From Epiperipatus broadwayi (lineage: Eukaryota; Onychophora; Udeonychophora; Euonychophora; Peripatidae), in the NCBI GenBank assembly GCA_028023455.1, contig JAQFVV010006203.1, forward strand, positions 13,058,348-13,122,347: a DNA stretch of 64,000 nucleotides. Direction: 5' to 3'. A program made the position numbers and the translations under genes. The stretch's first letter is position 1. Each line of letters starts with the position of its first letter. Of the stretch, positions 24,250-35,265 are shown piece by piece. The notes below the pieces were generated by a model. That model worked only from the letters and a program-made list of their open reading frames with translations, made no database searches and had not been told where the DNA came from.

Positions 24250-24695
24250 TTTTGTAACAAAAAACCACAGAACATCACATGATCACTATTTCATATGTTT
24301 ACACATGTTATTAATAAGAGTATCAAACTCTCCATATAATGATGGGTGCTACCAAATGCAAGACTACAGTCAATGAATGCATGAAGGTTTGTATTTCTAG
24401 CTGATGGCTTTCATCAATGAGGAGCCTTGGATTTGAGAGCACTAGACCTAGATCTTAGGATCCAATGCAACTCTCCGGCAATCATCTTTTACCTATTTGA
24501 TTAACTATAAAGCTAGGAGCCAAAGATGAAATCAAATCCAAGGCTCCTCACTGATGAAAGCCACAAGCTAAAAACTAATTTGAAGCTGTTGTATGAGTAT
24601 GCACTAGATAGGGATTTTATATATAAACCTTCCTGCATCCATTGATTATGAAGGTTTGCACTTGGTGGCACTACTATATGTGTTTTGGAACTAAT
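24250..24695 (+). repeat. Repeat family B with palindromic hammerhead-like centre
   Basis: The outer text AACATCACATGATCACTATT and GCACTTGGTGGCACTACTAT is shared with the 19.1 and 35.0 kb copies. In the middle, arms 24392-24442 and 24525-24575 are inverted copies (ATCAAATCCAAGGCTCCTCA and complement). The right arm reads CTGATGA, AAGCCACAAGCTA, AAAA, CTAATT. The left arm, on the minus strand, reads TTGATGA, AAGCCATCAGCTA, GAAA. Each arm keeps one half of the hammerhead core intact and has a change in the other. Confidence 0.65.
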
Positions 24696-26424
24696 AATTT
24701 AGTAGTATTGAATATCTGGGCAACTTTGTATATATTTTTCCCCCAAAAGTAAATCTTTTTTTTTTATTATGACTTAAATGAAACATTTCATGATGTTTAT
24801 TTAAATTTTTCAGAACTGCTACTATCGTTAACTAAATGCACTTATGTTACAAAAAGTAAAATTTTCTGCATAATAATATGCTTAAATAAGTATGTGAGAC
24901 CAACTGAATATGAACAAAAAAAACTTGCTCCTAACGCAGACAAGTTTTTATTTTACATTTAACGTTTTTTAAATTATAATTATTGGATGATCAAGTTTTG
25001 TGACGTCAAATTTTGTATAGTACTGTGAATTTATATATATAATATAATTTTTGTTGAAAGAAAATTATCCTTCCACCCATGCACTATAAATAGACAGCAC
25101 TCAGCATCAATAAATATTTCAAAAGACATCAGTTCCCCCATTCTTTAAGCCTACTTATTAAATAAATCCACATTCATGGATGGACAATATTGGAAATGGA
25201 GAGCAATCTTTATTTAATAGCTAGATTTTTAAATTAGATTTATACTGGAAATGTTTGAATTATATATCCCAGAGCAGAGAAAGCATCTCATTTTTAATGA
25301 TCTGGAATATTGAATGGCATTAATTCAATTAAATATAATTATTAAATAATCTAGTTTTACATGTATATAAATATAAACTTTTCTTAGTGTTTAATATTAT
25401 GTACTGATTAGATTAACAACTCAATGCTGTTTTATTGAGTCCATGAAATACTCTGAATTTAAAGCACAAGATAGAGTCATTGTTTAAGAACTCACTGTCT
25501 TATCCTTTTACCTATATTCATTTATATAGGCCAATCTGAGCATGAAGATCTTAAATTGATCACATTACTTCTTTTAAAGCTATATTTTAACTCTTAGCAT
25601 TCATGAAATTTTTGAAATTACTGCTTGTCAATATTAAATGAAATATGTAAATGCAAATTTTTCCTAGCAGTTAGTATTACATATGTAATTTAGACTGAAA
25701 AGAAATTATTCTTCTACCCATGTGTTTTGAATAAGCAATACTTCACGTCAATAATGTAGTTGTTATATGTGATTCTAAATAAAAGTTTGGGGCATTCATA
25801 AATTAATTAATTATATTGCTAATTAATTTATGGATGTCCTAATCTTTTATTTAAAGTTACATTTAATCAAAATTGCAGTCCAAAAAAAAATTATTTTTCG
25901 CTTTTTAGTGCATTAGTGTTCAAATTAAATAAAAGCATTTTTTGAAATATATTATTTTATATTTTTTAGTATTTGAATATTTATAATAAAATTGTTTAAA
26001 ATTCATTTAAAACTTTTGTTTTCTGAAATTCCATTTTTTCTATGCCTAAAATATTGCATTGTCATCGATACTGAATATGTACACAAAATTTGAAGAAAGT
26101 CCAAATATTAGGTACAAAAATAGTTGTTTTTATTAAGGTAGCAGTTTAAAAAAGCAATTTTAATAACAACAATCCAAAGAGACATTAAAATTTCATCTTT
26201 TATTCATTTTTATTTTTATTTTTATTAACTATAAATGCCCCTAATCTAAATTTAAATGAAAGCACATGCTTAAAAAATATTGCACCAGCTAGTGCAAATG
26301 CTTAAAAAGTTACTAAAGCGATTTTAATATGATTTGAAATGTGACCCAATAACACTATTCAGGAGGACAATTCTGAAATATTGCACTGTTATATTACATT
26401 GTCACAAAAACCATTCATTACATA
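24696..26424. other. AT-rich DNA; small hairpin and a weak direct repeat
   Basis: A hairpin with about 33 bp arms lies at 25776-25853 (TAAATAAAAGTTTGGGGCAT against ATGGATGTCCTAATCTTTTA), a possible miniature element. ATTATCCTTCCACCCATG at 25066 and ATTATTCTTCTACCCATG at 25705 mark a diverged direct repeat. No gene is seen. Confidence 0.5.
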
Positions 26425-26885
26425 TTTATAAAAAAAAATTTTTTTCCCCTTTTTTTTTTTTTTTTTTTTATTTTTTTTTTTTTTTATAAAAAAATGAAAA
26501 ATAAATCAAAAAAAACCAAAAAACATAAAAAAAAAAAAAAAAAAAATTTTCTGTGTTTTCTTTTAAATAAAATAAAAATACAAATAATAAGAAAAAAAAA
26601 GAGGGGGATTGATATATATAGATATAGATGGGAAGTAAAAAAAAATAAATAAAAAAAATTTTTGTTTATTAGTAGGAAGGAAAAAAAAATAAAATTTTTT
26701 TTTTGAGAAGTAGGTTGTTGTTCTTTTTTATTGTTGTTTGGTTGTTTTGGGTTTTTTTTTTTTCTTTTTTTTTTTTTTTTTCTTTCTTCTCTAAAAATAA
26801 ATAATGTTAGATGGAAAAGAAAGAAAGAAGTAAAATTTTTTTAATTATATATTATTTTTCTTTTTTTTTTTTTTTTTTTTTTAGC
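26425..26885. repeat. Low-complexity poly(A)/poly(T) block, possibly an assembly artefact
   Basis: Homopolymer A and T runs are broken by odd G-rich patches (GAGGGGGATTGATATATATA, GGTTGTTTTGGG). The composition is unlike both flanks and there is no repeat unit. Collapsed or error-rich homopolymer sequence is a real possibility. Confidence 0.7.
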
Positions 26886-28770
26886 TGCCTGAAATGCATT
26901 GTCACTGCTGTTTTAATGCATAGGTCTCTTATATTCTTTAGATAAGCTACATTTTATTTTCAAATCGGTTTTTGTTTTGGAATTTTATATCATTGGTTTT
27001 TATATTTTACTAATCATTGTTTGATAACTATTTTTTAATATATCTTTGTTTAGACTATGATGTGCCATTGTCACAATATATACATGTAAATAATCAAAGG
27101 AGTTAAAGTGTAGGCTCAGTAGTTATAGGGATATGGCATTCCCAACCAGTGATGAAAGCCACATCATACTACAATAAATATTATTTGTTCTTGTAATCAC
27201 TACATCAATGATCACATAATCAACTCAAATTAATTTGAAAGGCATCCAATTAAAAATAATTTGATATTTGCCTGTCATGCCTATGACTTAGGCTAGAATC
27301 ACATCTGGGAAAATTTTTATGCATTCTAATTAATATTAGGATTTTTTCATTCGATTTGCAAGGTCCACAACTAATCTAGCTAACCATCCAATATTGGTTG
27401 GTAAATGGGAATTTTTTTATAGATAGTGAGCAAAACAAGGATTAAATTGCTCAAATTCTTATTACTTAGCAATTGAAAAGCCTGGTGAGTAATGGCATCT
27501 CTTTGGTCGTTATCTTTTATGTTGGATTTTATACAAGTTTTTATCTGAAAATAGTTAATTAAAGGTTCTTTTTCCTATTTATAGTTAATTATTGGCTGAA
27601 TATTGAAAAAAAATTTTAATCCTATTAAAAACTGAAAATATTTCCAAGATTCACCTAGCTTTAGATTTTAATCCTAAGATCATGATAGAATAATGTGTTA
27701 ATCACTATATCATCAAGCCCTTGAATTATATAACTGTAGATAATAAATGTATTATCTGATAGCTGTAGCTTAACTAAAAATGGCAGAGAGTAAAAATGAA
27801 AGTCTATTTTCTCTCTTGCACTGATTAAATATGCATACATATAAAAGAGAAAAGGCACTGCTTTTCTTATAACTCAAATTGAAACTGAGTTTTTGTGTGT
27901 GGGTTGTGGAACAAGCTCATCTTTACCTATCACAGAATGTAAAAATAATCTATAAATAAATTTTATTATTAACTGAGAAAAAATGTAATCAATAAATATA
28001 ACTACCAATCAACACACCAGATTCTCAATATTATTTTACATTACATATGGGTACTGAATATAAATGCAAGTTCAACTTTAAAAGTACTTGGTTTTAACTT
28101 AACTCTAAACAACATGAGATCTTTTTGTAACCTAATTTACATAAAATAGAATTAACTGCTACTTAATCCAAATATTTTCAAAAATTAATAATGTTATTTT
28201 TTTTTTTACTAATCATGTGTTATCTAAACTTCTAAAGTTAGAAATAAAATAAATCGTGAAACAAAGTATTTATGCATAAAACTTAACTAATAATTTATTA
28301 TCTCTGAATTATCAATTATCAGTTAACAAATATTTCCAGTTGACCCCAGAGGTTTTTTTATTATTAGTCACTAACTGAATAACAATTTGAATTTATCATA
28401 GCCAAACTACCCTCCCCCCCTAAAAAAAATCATAAGCCTTTTTATAGCCAAAAAAAAATTATCAAATTTCAGTTGATCTGATTATGAACTCAAAGTCACG
28501 AGTATAGCAAAGCTCAATACTGTACTCCATATGACTCTTCTATTTACAACTAAAAATGTAAATCATTGTTTCTTTTAATACTTAAATTTATCATAGATAT
28601 ACTTTATATTCATATTTAAGCAAAAATTTAGGAATTTTGTAAGCACCAGATTATTAATATAAAAAATTAGCTATATTTAAAAGTAAGTATGAATTTATGT
28701 TCTCAAAATATAAAACAATTTAATTTCAATACTGTTTGCACTTTATAAAAATAAATATTATTTACATATG
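26886..28770. other. AT-rich DNA; one tRNA-like relic
   Basis: A degraded tRNA-like segment is visible on the minus strand at 27650-27722: GATATAGTGATTAAC resembles an A box and AGGATTAAAATCTAA a B box. CAGTGATGAAAGCCACA at 27148 resembles the family B core text. Otherwise nothing is recognised. Confidence 0.35.
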
Positions 28771-28774
28771 TTAC

Positions 28775-29035
28775 TGCATGCTGCATAGTAAATCGTAAAA
28801 TTTCATGCTGTATGTTTGTAATTTAAACTCAGTGAATTAGGTGTGAAGATATTTAATATTCACGCTTTCAGATCTAAGTACTTTAGACTGGCTTGGATAT
28901 ATAGAAAGACAAGTAAAGAATAGGGTGGACTGCCCTATTCTTATTAAATTCTCTGTCTTGTATTTACGATCCTGATTGGCTGTTAGATAGTGATGAGTGC
29001 AAGAGGTTTGCAGTCTCTCAATTTAATAAATAACT
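28775..29035 (-). repeat. Old copy of the promoter-like repeat
   Basis: AAACTCAGTGAAT, CGCTTTCAGATCTAAGTACT, TAGACTGGCTTGGATATATA, CGATCCTGATTGGCTGTTAG and GTGCAAGAGGTTTGCAGTCT follow the same order as in the 17.1 kb copy, with much divergence and a changed middle (CTATTC...GAATAG). Confidence 0.6.
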
Positions 29036-29635
29036 GGGGGAAAAACAACAGAAATTCAATTGAGACTAAACAAAAACCAACAGAGCAAGATATGTGTAGT
29101 AATAAAGTAAAAAAAAGATACATAAGCAAACATTTAAAGTGGACCTCGATTCATAATAAAATATTTTAAAAATGGATCAAACTTAGTTACCAACTAAAAT
29201 TTACAAAAACTAAAAATGAAAATGAATAATACTGAGAAAAATTTCTGAGAGATGAGTTTCAAAAACAAAAGTCTGTATGATTTACATTAAATGCTTTTAT
29301 ATTAACTTGCGCTCTCTGTTGCCATGACATCCACATTTTTTAATTTTTAACAATGAAAAAAAAAAGTTCATATCTAGAACTCAAACTCACATCCTTACCT
29401 TTCTCAGGAAAAATCCTTAACAGGTAAGTGAATAATATTACTTTGGTAGAGTAAAAACTTGATAATACTGTTTTTCTTACTTAATTAAAAGTAAATATTT
29501 TCTACTAAGATCTGAATTATTCTTTTGAAATAATATTTCATAAATATTTTGTGAAAGAAATAATAAGTGTGTAAAAAACAAGATTAGAGAATCATGTTTT
29601 TTTTTATTTCCAAAATAAAACTAAAAAAATGCAAC
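29036..29635. other. AT-rich DNA, nothing recognised
   Basis: A weak tRNA-like phrase on the minus strand (ATGTGAGTTTGAGTTCTAG, near 29375) is not enough to call. Confidence 0.35.
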
Positions 29636-32100
29636 TGTAATGTAATACAATGCAATGAGCTATAGTTTTTCCTTTATCAAAATCAGGAACCTCTCAGTCA
29701 CCATTCTAGAAAAACCTGTTAGCCACCTTACCTTCCATTTCTATTCCCAGCCTAAGGTTTTCCCATACTCTTTATACTTTTTCATTCCATTTCCACAACA
29801 ACATCTTTGTCCACTCTATGACATTTGTATCTTGATCCCCCTTATCTTTTTCTAAACCCAGCATTAAAATAAGAATCCACTTTTTGTATAATCACTCCCT
29901 TTTTGTTTGTAAGCATTTACATTCAATTAACAGATGCCTAATATTTTCCATGCTTTCCTTATTTAACTTTCAGACTAAATCACCCACATTTCTCCATTTA
30001 TGTGTATATTCCCTTGTTGCTAATGATCCTGTTTGAGCCTTAAATGGTAAACTACTTTTTTGCTATTGTAAATGAACATCCACCCAATATTCTCTTCTAT
30101 ATATATTTAAACTCTTTTTACTCTCCATGCTAGTTCTCTAACTCCCTGTGTTTATTAATTCATCTATTCTTCTATCCTATTATTTGCTATCATAACACTC
30201 AACGATCCTAACACAATCACTGACATAAGTCTTCATCCAAATTTTCTGCATATCATACTACCTTTCTCATTCATTTTGTTGCCTGTCCTTTACTTATAAC
30301 CCAGTTAAATACTATATTGGCTATTCTCATACAATATATAAATTGCCACCTACCAAACATTTTCATTTTGCTTTTTGCATCTCTCATATAAAAACTTGGA
30401 TCAATTCATTTCTCCTTGAATTGCCTTCTTTCTCATTCACACATCTGCATCTAATGCATATCTTTCTACTTCTCTTTGTACTTTTCTATGTAATGTAACA
30501 CATCTTTAACTAATACCTAAGCCATAATTACTATAGGTTAACCCTGCTAGTCCCACTGCCATACAATTCTTGTTACATCATATTTATTATAAGAAAACAC
30601 TGTTAATTGCTTTATCAGTCCCTTTTTTTCTTGTTTCATTTATCAATTTTTTCTCTCATTCATTGAAACAATTTATTTGATTACTCAATTCCAAAATAGT
30701 TATACCTATTCACCACATTTAACTTTATATACCCCAATAAAAAATATTTCTCTTCTCTTTCCCCAGCATTTATCATCATTACTTTTGATTTTTCTTAATT
30801 TAATCCCCATCTCTTTACTCACCTTTGTGCATGTCTTCAGTATAACTTTCATATCTTTTCTACTTTCTGTGCCCAAGAAGATATCATCAGCAAGTAAAAG
30901 ATCTGATGATATATAAACTCCCTTGCCATCTATTAGTGTATCTCTACTCCTTTTTCTAGTCTTTCTATTGCTGTCTCCATTTCTCTCAAATATAACAAAA
31001 ACAAAATAGGTAACATTGAGCATTCTCACCTTAGTCGCACCCATTTTTAATTTTGTTTCTATATTTCCTCAATGATACATATAGTAATTATTTTCATACA
31101 ATCTCTTAATAAGATCCACTATAAGCTCTATTCCATTTCCAAATTTATTAAACTTACCCATAATCTATTTCTATTTACTCTATCATATGCCTTCTCTGTA
31201 TCTATAAAGACCATATATAACTGTCTATCTGTAATGCTATTCATATCTACAAGCTGTGTGACTATCTCCTCCTATACACCTGTCTGATTGAAAAAACTCT
31301 TGCATTTCTCCCATTATATTATTTTCTTCCATCCATTTTGCCATTCTTCTAAGCCACCATATATGTAAAAACTGTAATATAACACTGACATTACCACTAT
31401 CAGTCTATAATTGTTTAATTTTCTATAGTCTTTACCTTTTTTTAAAAATAATAGCCATACTCTTTTATTATTCCAACTATCTGGAAATTCTTCTTTCTGT
31501 GCCATCTTATTAAAACATGATAATAGATTGAATTTTGTCCTATTTCCTAAATTCATCACCATCTTTGCAGCCAACCTCTAAACCTCTTGCCTTTCCACTT
31601 TTCAATTTCTTTCCTACCTCATTCAAATTGTTTTCTGTAAACCTAATATTTCCATTACTATATGCTTTTGTGTTTGTTATCACTATGTCCTTCACATCTA
31701 ACATCTTTTCTATATCCATTACATACTTATTTAAGATTGTCTCTAATTCTTTTCTAGAGCTACACTCTTTTTCTTCATCATTTAGTAATACTATTTCTCT
31801 TCCCCTTTTAATATATTTCCAAAGTTTTTTACTCCCATCTCTTCCACTTTTATTAATGTCCTCCAATAATTTACTACTTAATTTTATTCTCTCTATATAA
31901 TTATCTATTTTAGCCAACTTTTTTTGTAAGTAGTTTTCCCATTTAATATCTTTTCCACTTTCTTTGTTTTTAATAGTACATTTATATTCTCTGCATGCTT
32001 CTCCCCTCTCTTTTGCATTTTTACTAATTCTCACTTTTCTATTACTTTTATTTTTCTGGATATTCTCACCTAAAACCCTATTTGCCTTTTTGATTTTTAT
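29636..32100 (-). pseudogene. Non-LTR retrotransposon (LINE), degraded ORF2
   Basis: Minus-strand remnants in order: a pre-RT linker (32034-31540), the start of the reverse transcriptase with LKKGKDYRKLNNYR (about 31450), the motif A region MVFIDTEKAYDR (about 31200), and the YADD box changed to LADD within SSDLLLADDIF (about 30895). Then come CTKVSKEMGIKLRK and a C-terminal Cys/His part that matches 52.5-54.2 kb. The 3' end lies near 29640. At least three frameshifts and many stops make it inactive. The RT box and C-terminal zinc-finger-like tail fit an endonuclease-type LINE; the clade cannot be fixed here. Confidence 0.85.
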
Positions 32101-33239
32101 GGTCTCAAATATTTTAATGAAATGTTGTGTTTTTTAAGTCAAATGACTTTTTTTTTTTACTTTTTAGTTCGATTAAAAAAATAAAAGCGTTAGTTTAAAA
32201 AAATCTCTTTTTAATATTATTTTATATATTTACGTTTTTATGACTATTAAACCCTGGTGAGAAACTGAAGAAGCTATAGTTAAATTTAACTCTTTTAATT
32301 GAAAAAACAAAAACTTGTTTTTATAAGACTAATGTAAAGCATCTTTGTGCAAACAACTTATTTGCTTTCTTTCAATGTGTAAAGACAAAAGTTAACATGT
32401 TGCCCTTAAGTACGTACACACAACAATTTTTCACTACATATATGCTTTAATTAAAAAATAATAGGGTTGTAACGAAGTTATGAAAAAACTTTTTATTATT
32501 ATGATTATAAAATATTCCTAGTATATTTTCATTACAGTATTATAACTTTTTTAGGTCTTTAAATGAGAAAACGATTATTTAAATCAAATTTTTACAATTT
32601 TTTATTTTCTTTTAAAATTGCTGATAAACTAGAATAATCATTTTTAAGACATTGAAAAATAGTGGTATTGAAAAAACCATTCGGAACTGGACTTATCTAA
32701 TAATGAAGAATTATCCCCATCTCGTGCTATTAAATGAAATTATTTAATATTAACACCATTAGCATTAAAAATAAAAACGGAGAAACTTTTTTTTAATTCA
32801 TTATTTTCTACTTGTGATTTTATCTCTAAGTAAACCTGTTTTTTAATTAAATGCAGTTTATTAAGTTTTTTAATCTCAAATGTAATTATTGCTGATAAAA
32901 ATCTGTAATTCTTTTTTCATGAATACCTGCCCCAATAAAACTGCATAAATAATATAAATGAATTAATTAATTTAACGCATTAGTAAAAATAATTTTTTTA
33001 TTATTTCACAATATTTTAAAACCAGTATTTATAACCTTCACACTTCATTGAGTACTTATTACGTAAATAATTGTTCTGTGTGTTTGAGGGCCGTAGTAAA
33101 GTATCATCTCTGGGGCATAAAAAAATCCTCCAATCAATTCCAGAGCAGGCGCATCTGACACAAACTTTTTATAAACTTTGGAGCAATAAAGATATTTGAT
33201 TATTTATTTATATAAGCAACTATACTTATATTTATATAG
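32101..33239. other. AT-rich DNA, nothing recognised
   Basis: No ORF, SINE box or inverted repeat was recognised. Confidence 0.45.
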
Positions 33240-33756
33240 AAATATTTGAAAACCAGGCACTCTTCACAAACCTGGAGCTATAATTGTAAATACAGGGGAT
33301 TTGAACTCAGACTTTCAAGCACCCACCAACTATCCACGTTATCCCATACAACTGATACACATGACCACACATGTAGAAAAGATAAAGAATGATTCATATA
33401 CGTATTTCATGCTAAACCAGCACTCATCAGTTGGTCCAGATTATCATCTTCCACATATATATACATAATCAGTGCTCAGTTTAATTAAGATAGCAAATCT
33501 TCATACCTTAATAGACTGAGCACTGATTATATATATGTGTGTGAGAGATGATAATCTGGACCAACAGATGAGTGCTGGTTTAGCATGAAATACATATATT
33601 GGTGATTATTTATCTTTTCTACATGTGTGTGGCCATATGTATCAGTTGTATGAGATAGTGTGGATAGTTGGTCGGTGCTTGAAAGTCTGAGTTCAAATGC
33701 CCTATATTTATAATTATAGCTTCAGGTTTGTGAAGAGTGCCTGGTTTTAAATATTT
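33240..33756. repeat. Hammerhead family A palindrome, 517 bp
   Basis: The two halves are inverted copies from AAATATTTGAAAACCAGGCA at the left end to its complement at the right end, including the terminal GAACTCAGACTTTCAAGCAC block. Each half carries the hammerhead segment. The minus-strand copy (33400-33465) has CAACTGATGA, GTGCTGGTTTAGCAT, GAAA, TACGTATA but an altered cleavage-side stem I (TGAATC). The plus-strand copy (33543-33618) has CAGATGA instead of CTGATGA and TACATATA instead of TACGTATA, but keeps TTGGTGATTATTTATC. The halves have thus decayed at different positions. Confidence 0.85.
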
Positions 33757-33864
33757 ACATATAAGCTTGTCCATCCCTTTCAGTGTATTTAAATGGATAA
33801 AGTCATGTACCTGAGGTGTCAGAGTGACTTCAGGTCAACATGGGCTTGGCAATAATATTGGCAT

Positions 33865-34007
33865 CAGCATGGGATTTGGCTTTTCTATCAACAGATTTTC
33901 AATGATATGGATGGCTGAAAAGTTGGAGGTTGGAGTAGAGTGAAGCCTGTCCATTAAAGTGTGAAGATTTGCTATCTTAATTGAGCACTGATTATATATA
34001 TATATAC

Positions 34008-34038
<31 letters not shown>

Positions 34039-34200
34039 GGAGATGATAATCTGGAACAACTGATGAGTGCTGGTTTAGCATGAAATATGTATATTGATGA
34101 TTATTTATCTTTTCTACATGTGTGTGGTCATGTGTATCAGTTGTATGAGATAGTGTGGATAGTTGGTGGGTGCTTGAAAGTCCGAGTTCAAATCCCCTAT
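33865..34200 (+). repeat. Hammerhead family A, single-arm copy
   Basis: Contains GGCTGAAAAGTTGGAGG, AAGATTTGCTATCTTAATTG, GAGCACTGATTATATATA, a TG microsatellite, the ribozyme segment, CTACATGTGTGTGGTCATGT, ATCAGTTGTATGAGATAGTG and the terminal GTCCGAGTTCAAATCCCC. That last motif resembles a pol III B box and TGGTCATGTGTATCAG could be a degenerate A box, so a tRNA-derived SINE origin is possible. It is in the orientation of the right half of the palindrome just upstream. Confidence 0.8.
34042..34109 (+). ncRNA. Type I hammerhead ribozyme motif, best-preserved copy
   Basis: The core is complete: CTGATGA (34060-34066), GAAA (34082-34085) and a TA cleavage site with predicted scission between 34093 and 34094. 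Stem II is G67-T71 with A77-T81 (one G.U pair, loop GGTTT). Stem I has proximal pairs 55-59 with 94-98 (one A.A mismatch), a TGG internal bulge at 52-54, then seven pairs GATAATC (45-51) with GATTATT (99-105). Stem III is minimal: A85-T92 and T86-A91 closing a four-base loop. Known hammerheads in Penelope-like elements and newt satellite DNA share such very short stem III and a stem I internal loop that can contact the stem II loop. Cleavage activity is not shown by the sequence. Confidence 0.7.
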
Positions 34201-34263
34201 TATTTATATTTATATAGATAATAAGTGTAATAATGCTTTAGGCTAAATGGGTTTGTAAGTAAT

Positions 34264-34421
34264 CATTAAAAGCTAGTCAACACTTAGACAATCCCAAAGT
34301 CAATAACAATCAAGAATTGCAAACTGTTGTCAAGGCAATCTCTTGGTTGCCTTGACAACAGTTTGAAATTCTTGATTGTTATTGATATTTGGATTGTCTA
34401 AGTATTGACTAGCTTTTAATG
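34264..34421. repeat. Near-perfect hairpin, 158 bp
   Basis: The arms start CATTAAAAGCTAGTCAACAC and pair over about 74 bp with only a few mismatches; the loop is about 8 bp at 34339-34346 (TCTCTTGG). Foldback element or small-RNA-type hairpin; non-coding. Confidence 0.92.
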
Positions 34422-35005
34422 GTTTTATATACATTTACATTTTGCCATTATTTAAGACTCAATTTCATGCCCACCAACAATTAATGTCTTTATGAAATGC
34501 CCAGTCGAACATTTGATAGTGCCAGCCTATATTTATAAGAAACTAATAAACATAAAAACAAAATTGTGAAATTATTCCTAAAGGAGAAAAGTGATTCAAA
34601 AAGATAAGAAATGTGTAGTAATTTATGGGAGAAACTACTAAACCCTCATTAGTATGAATGAAATTGCTATACTCAATCTAAATTTTTAGAAAAAGTATCC
34701 CATGAATCTTATCAATAATAGAAGGGGGTGGTTATAAACTGTGGAAAGGTTTTGGGAATTAATGAGTCTAATAAAATTTTAAAACAGAAAAAATACATGA
34801 GCAGTCAGTTACATCTGATATGTAATTTTTAAATGAATTTTATTCTATTTATTCTCCTCCAGATCATCTATTGGAAGCTTCAGTAAAATCAGCATTCGGT
34901 GGTAATTTTGCAATTTGCATAATAGTTTTGACCAATGGTATTTTTCAGTAATGAATTTTGGAATATTGAGTGAATTTGGATTGTAACACTAATCTCCACT
35001 AATTA
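34422..35005. other. AT-rich DNA, nothing recognised
   Basis: No repeats or coding signals were recognised. Confidence 0.45.
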
Positions 35006-35009
35006 CTTA

Positions 35010-35265
35010 CGATTAAACATCATATGATCACCATTTCTTATGCTTGCTCTTAACTGTTATTAAAACTGTTATTAGATCCTAAGATCTAGGTGCAGTGCTC
35101 TCAGATCTAAGACTCCTCACTGAAGAAGGCCACAAGCCAGAATCTAGTCTGGGAATATTGGATGAGTAGGCACTATATGGGGATTTTATGCACAAGTCTT
35201 CTGGAATCCATTGATTACTCTGGCTTGCACTGAGTGGCAATACATATAGAGAGTTTTGCCAGTTT
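35010..35265 (+). repeat. Repeat family B, full copy with hammerhead-like core
   Basis: Shares AACATCATATGATCACCATT, CATTGATTACTCTGGCTTGC and GCACTGAGTGGCA with the copies at 19.1 and 24.3 kb. At 35115-35155 it reads CCTCA, CTGAAGA (expected CTGATGA), AGGCCACAAGCCA (stem II GGC/GCC, loop CACAA), GAAT (expected GAAA), CTAG (palindromic stem III), TC, TGGG. Stem I pairs CCTCA with TGGG. Two core positions are changed, so this copy is probably inactive. Confidence 0.65.

Noticed and set aside
30890-30915. CTGATGA on the minus strand near the LINE RT box
   Set aside because: It is part of the codons for the catalytic region of the LINE, and no stem II or GAAA follows at the right distance.
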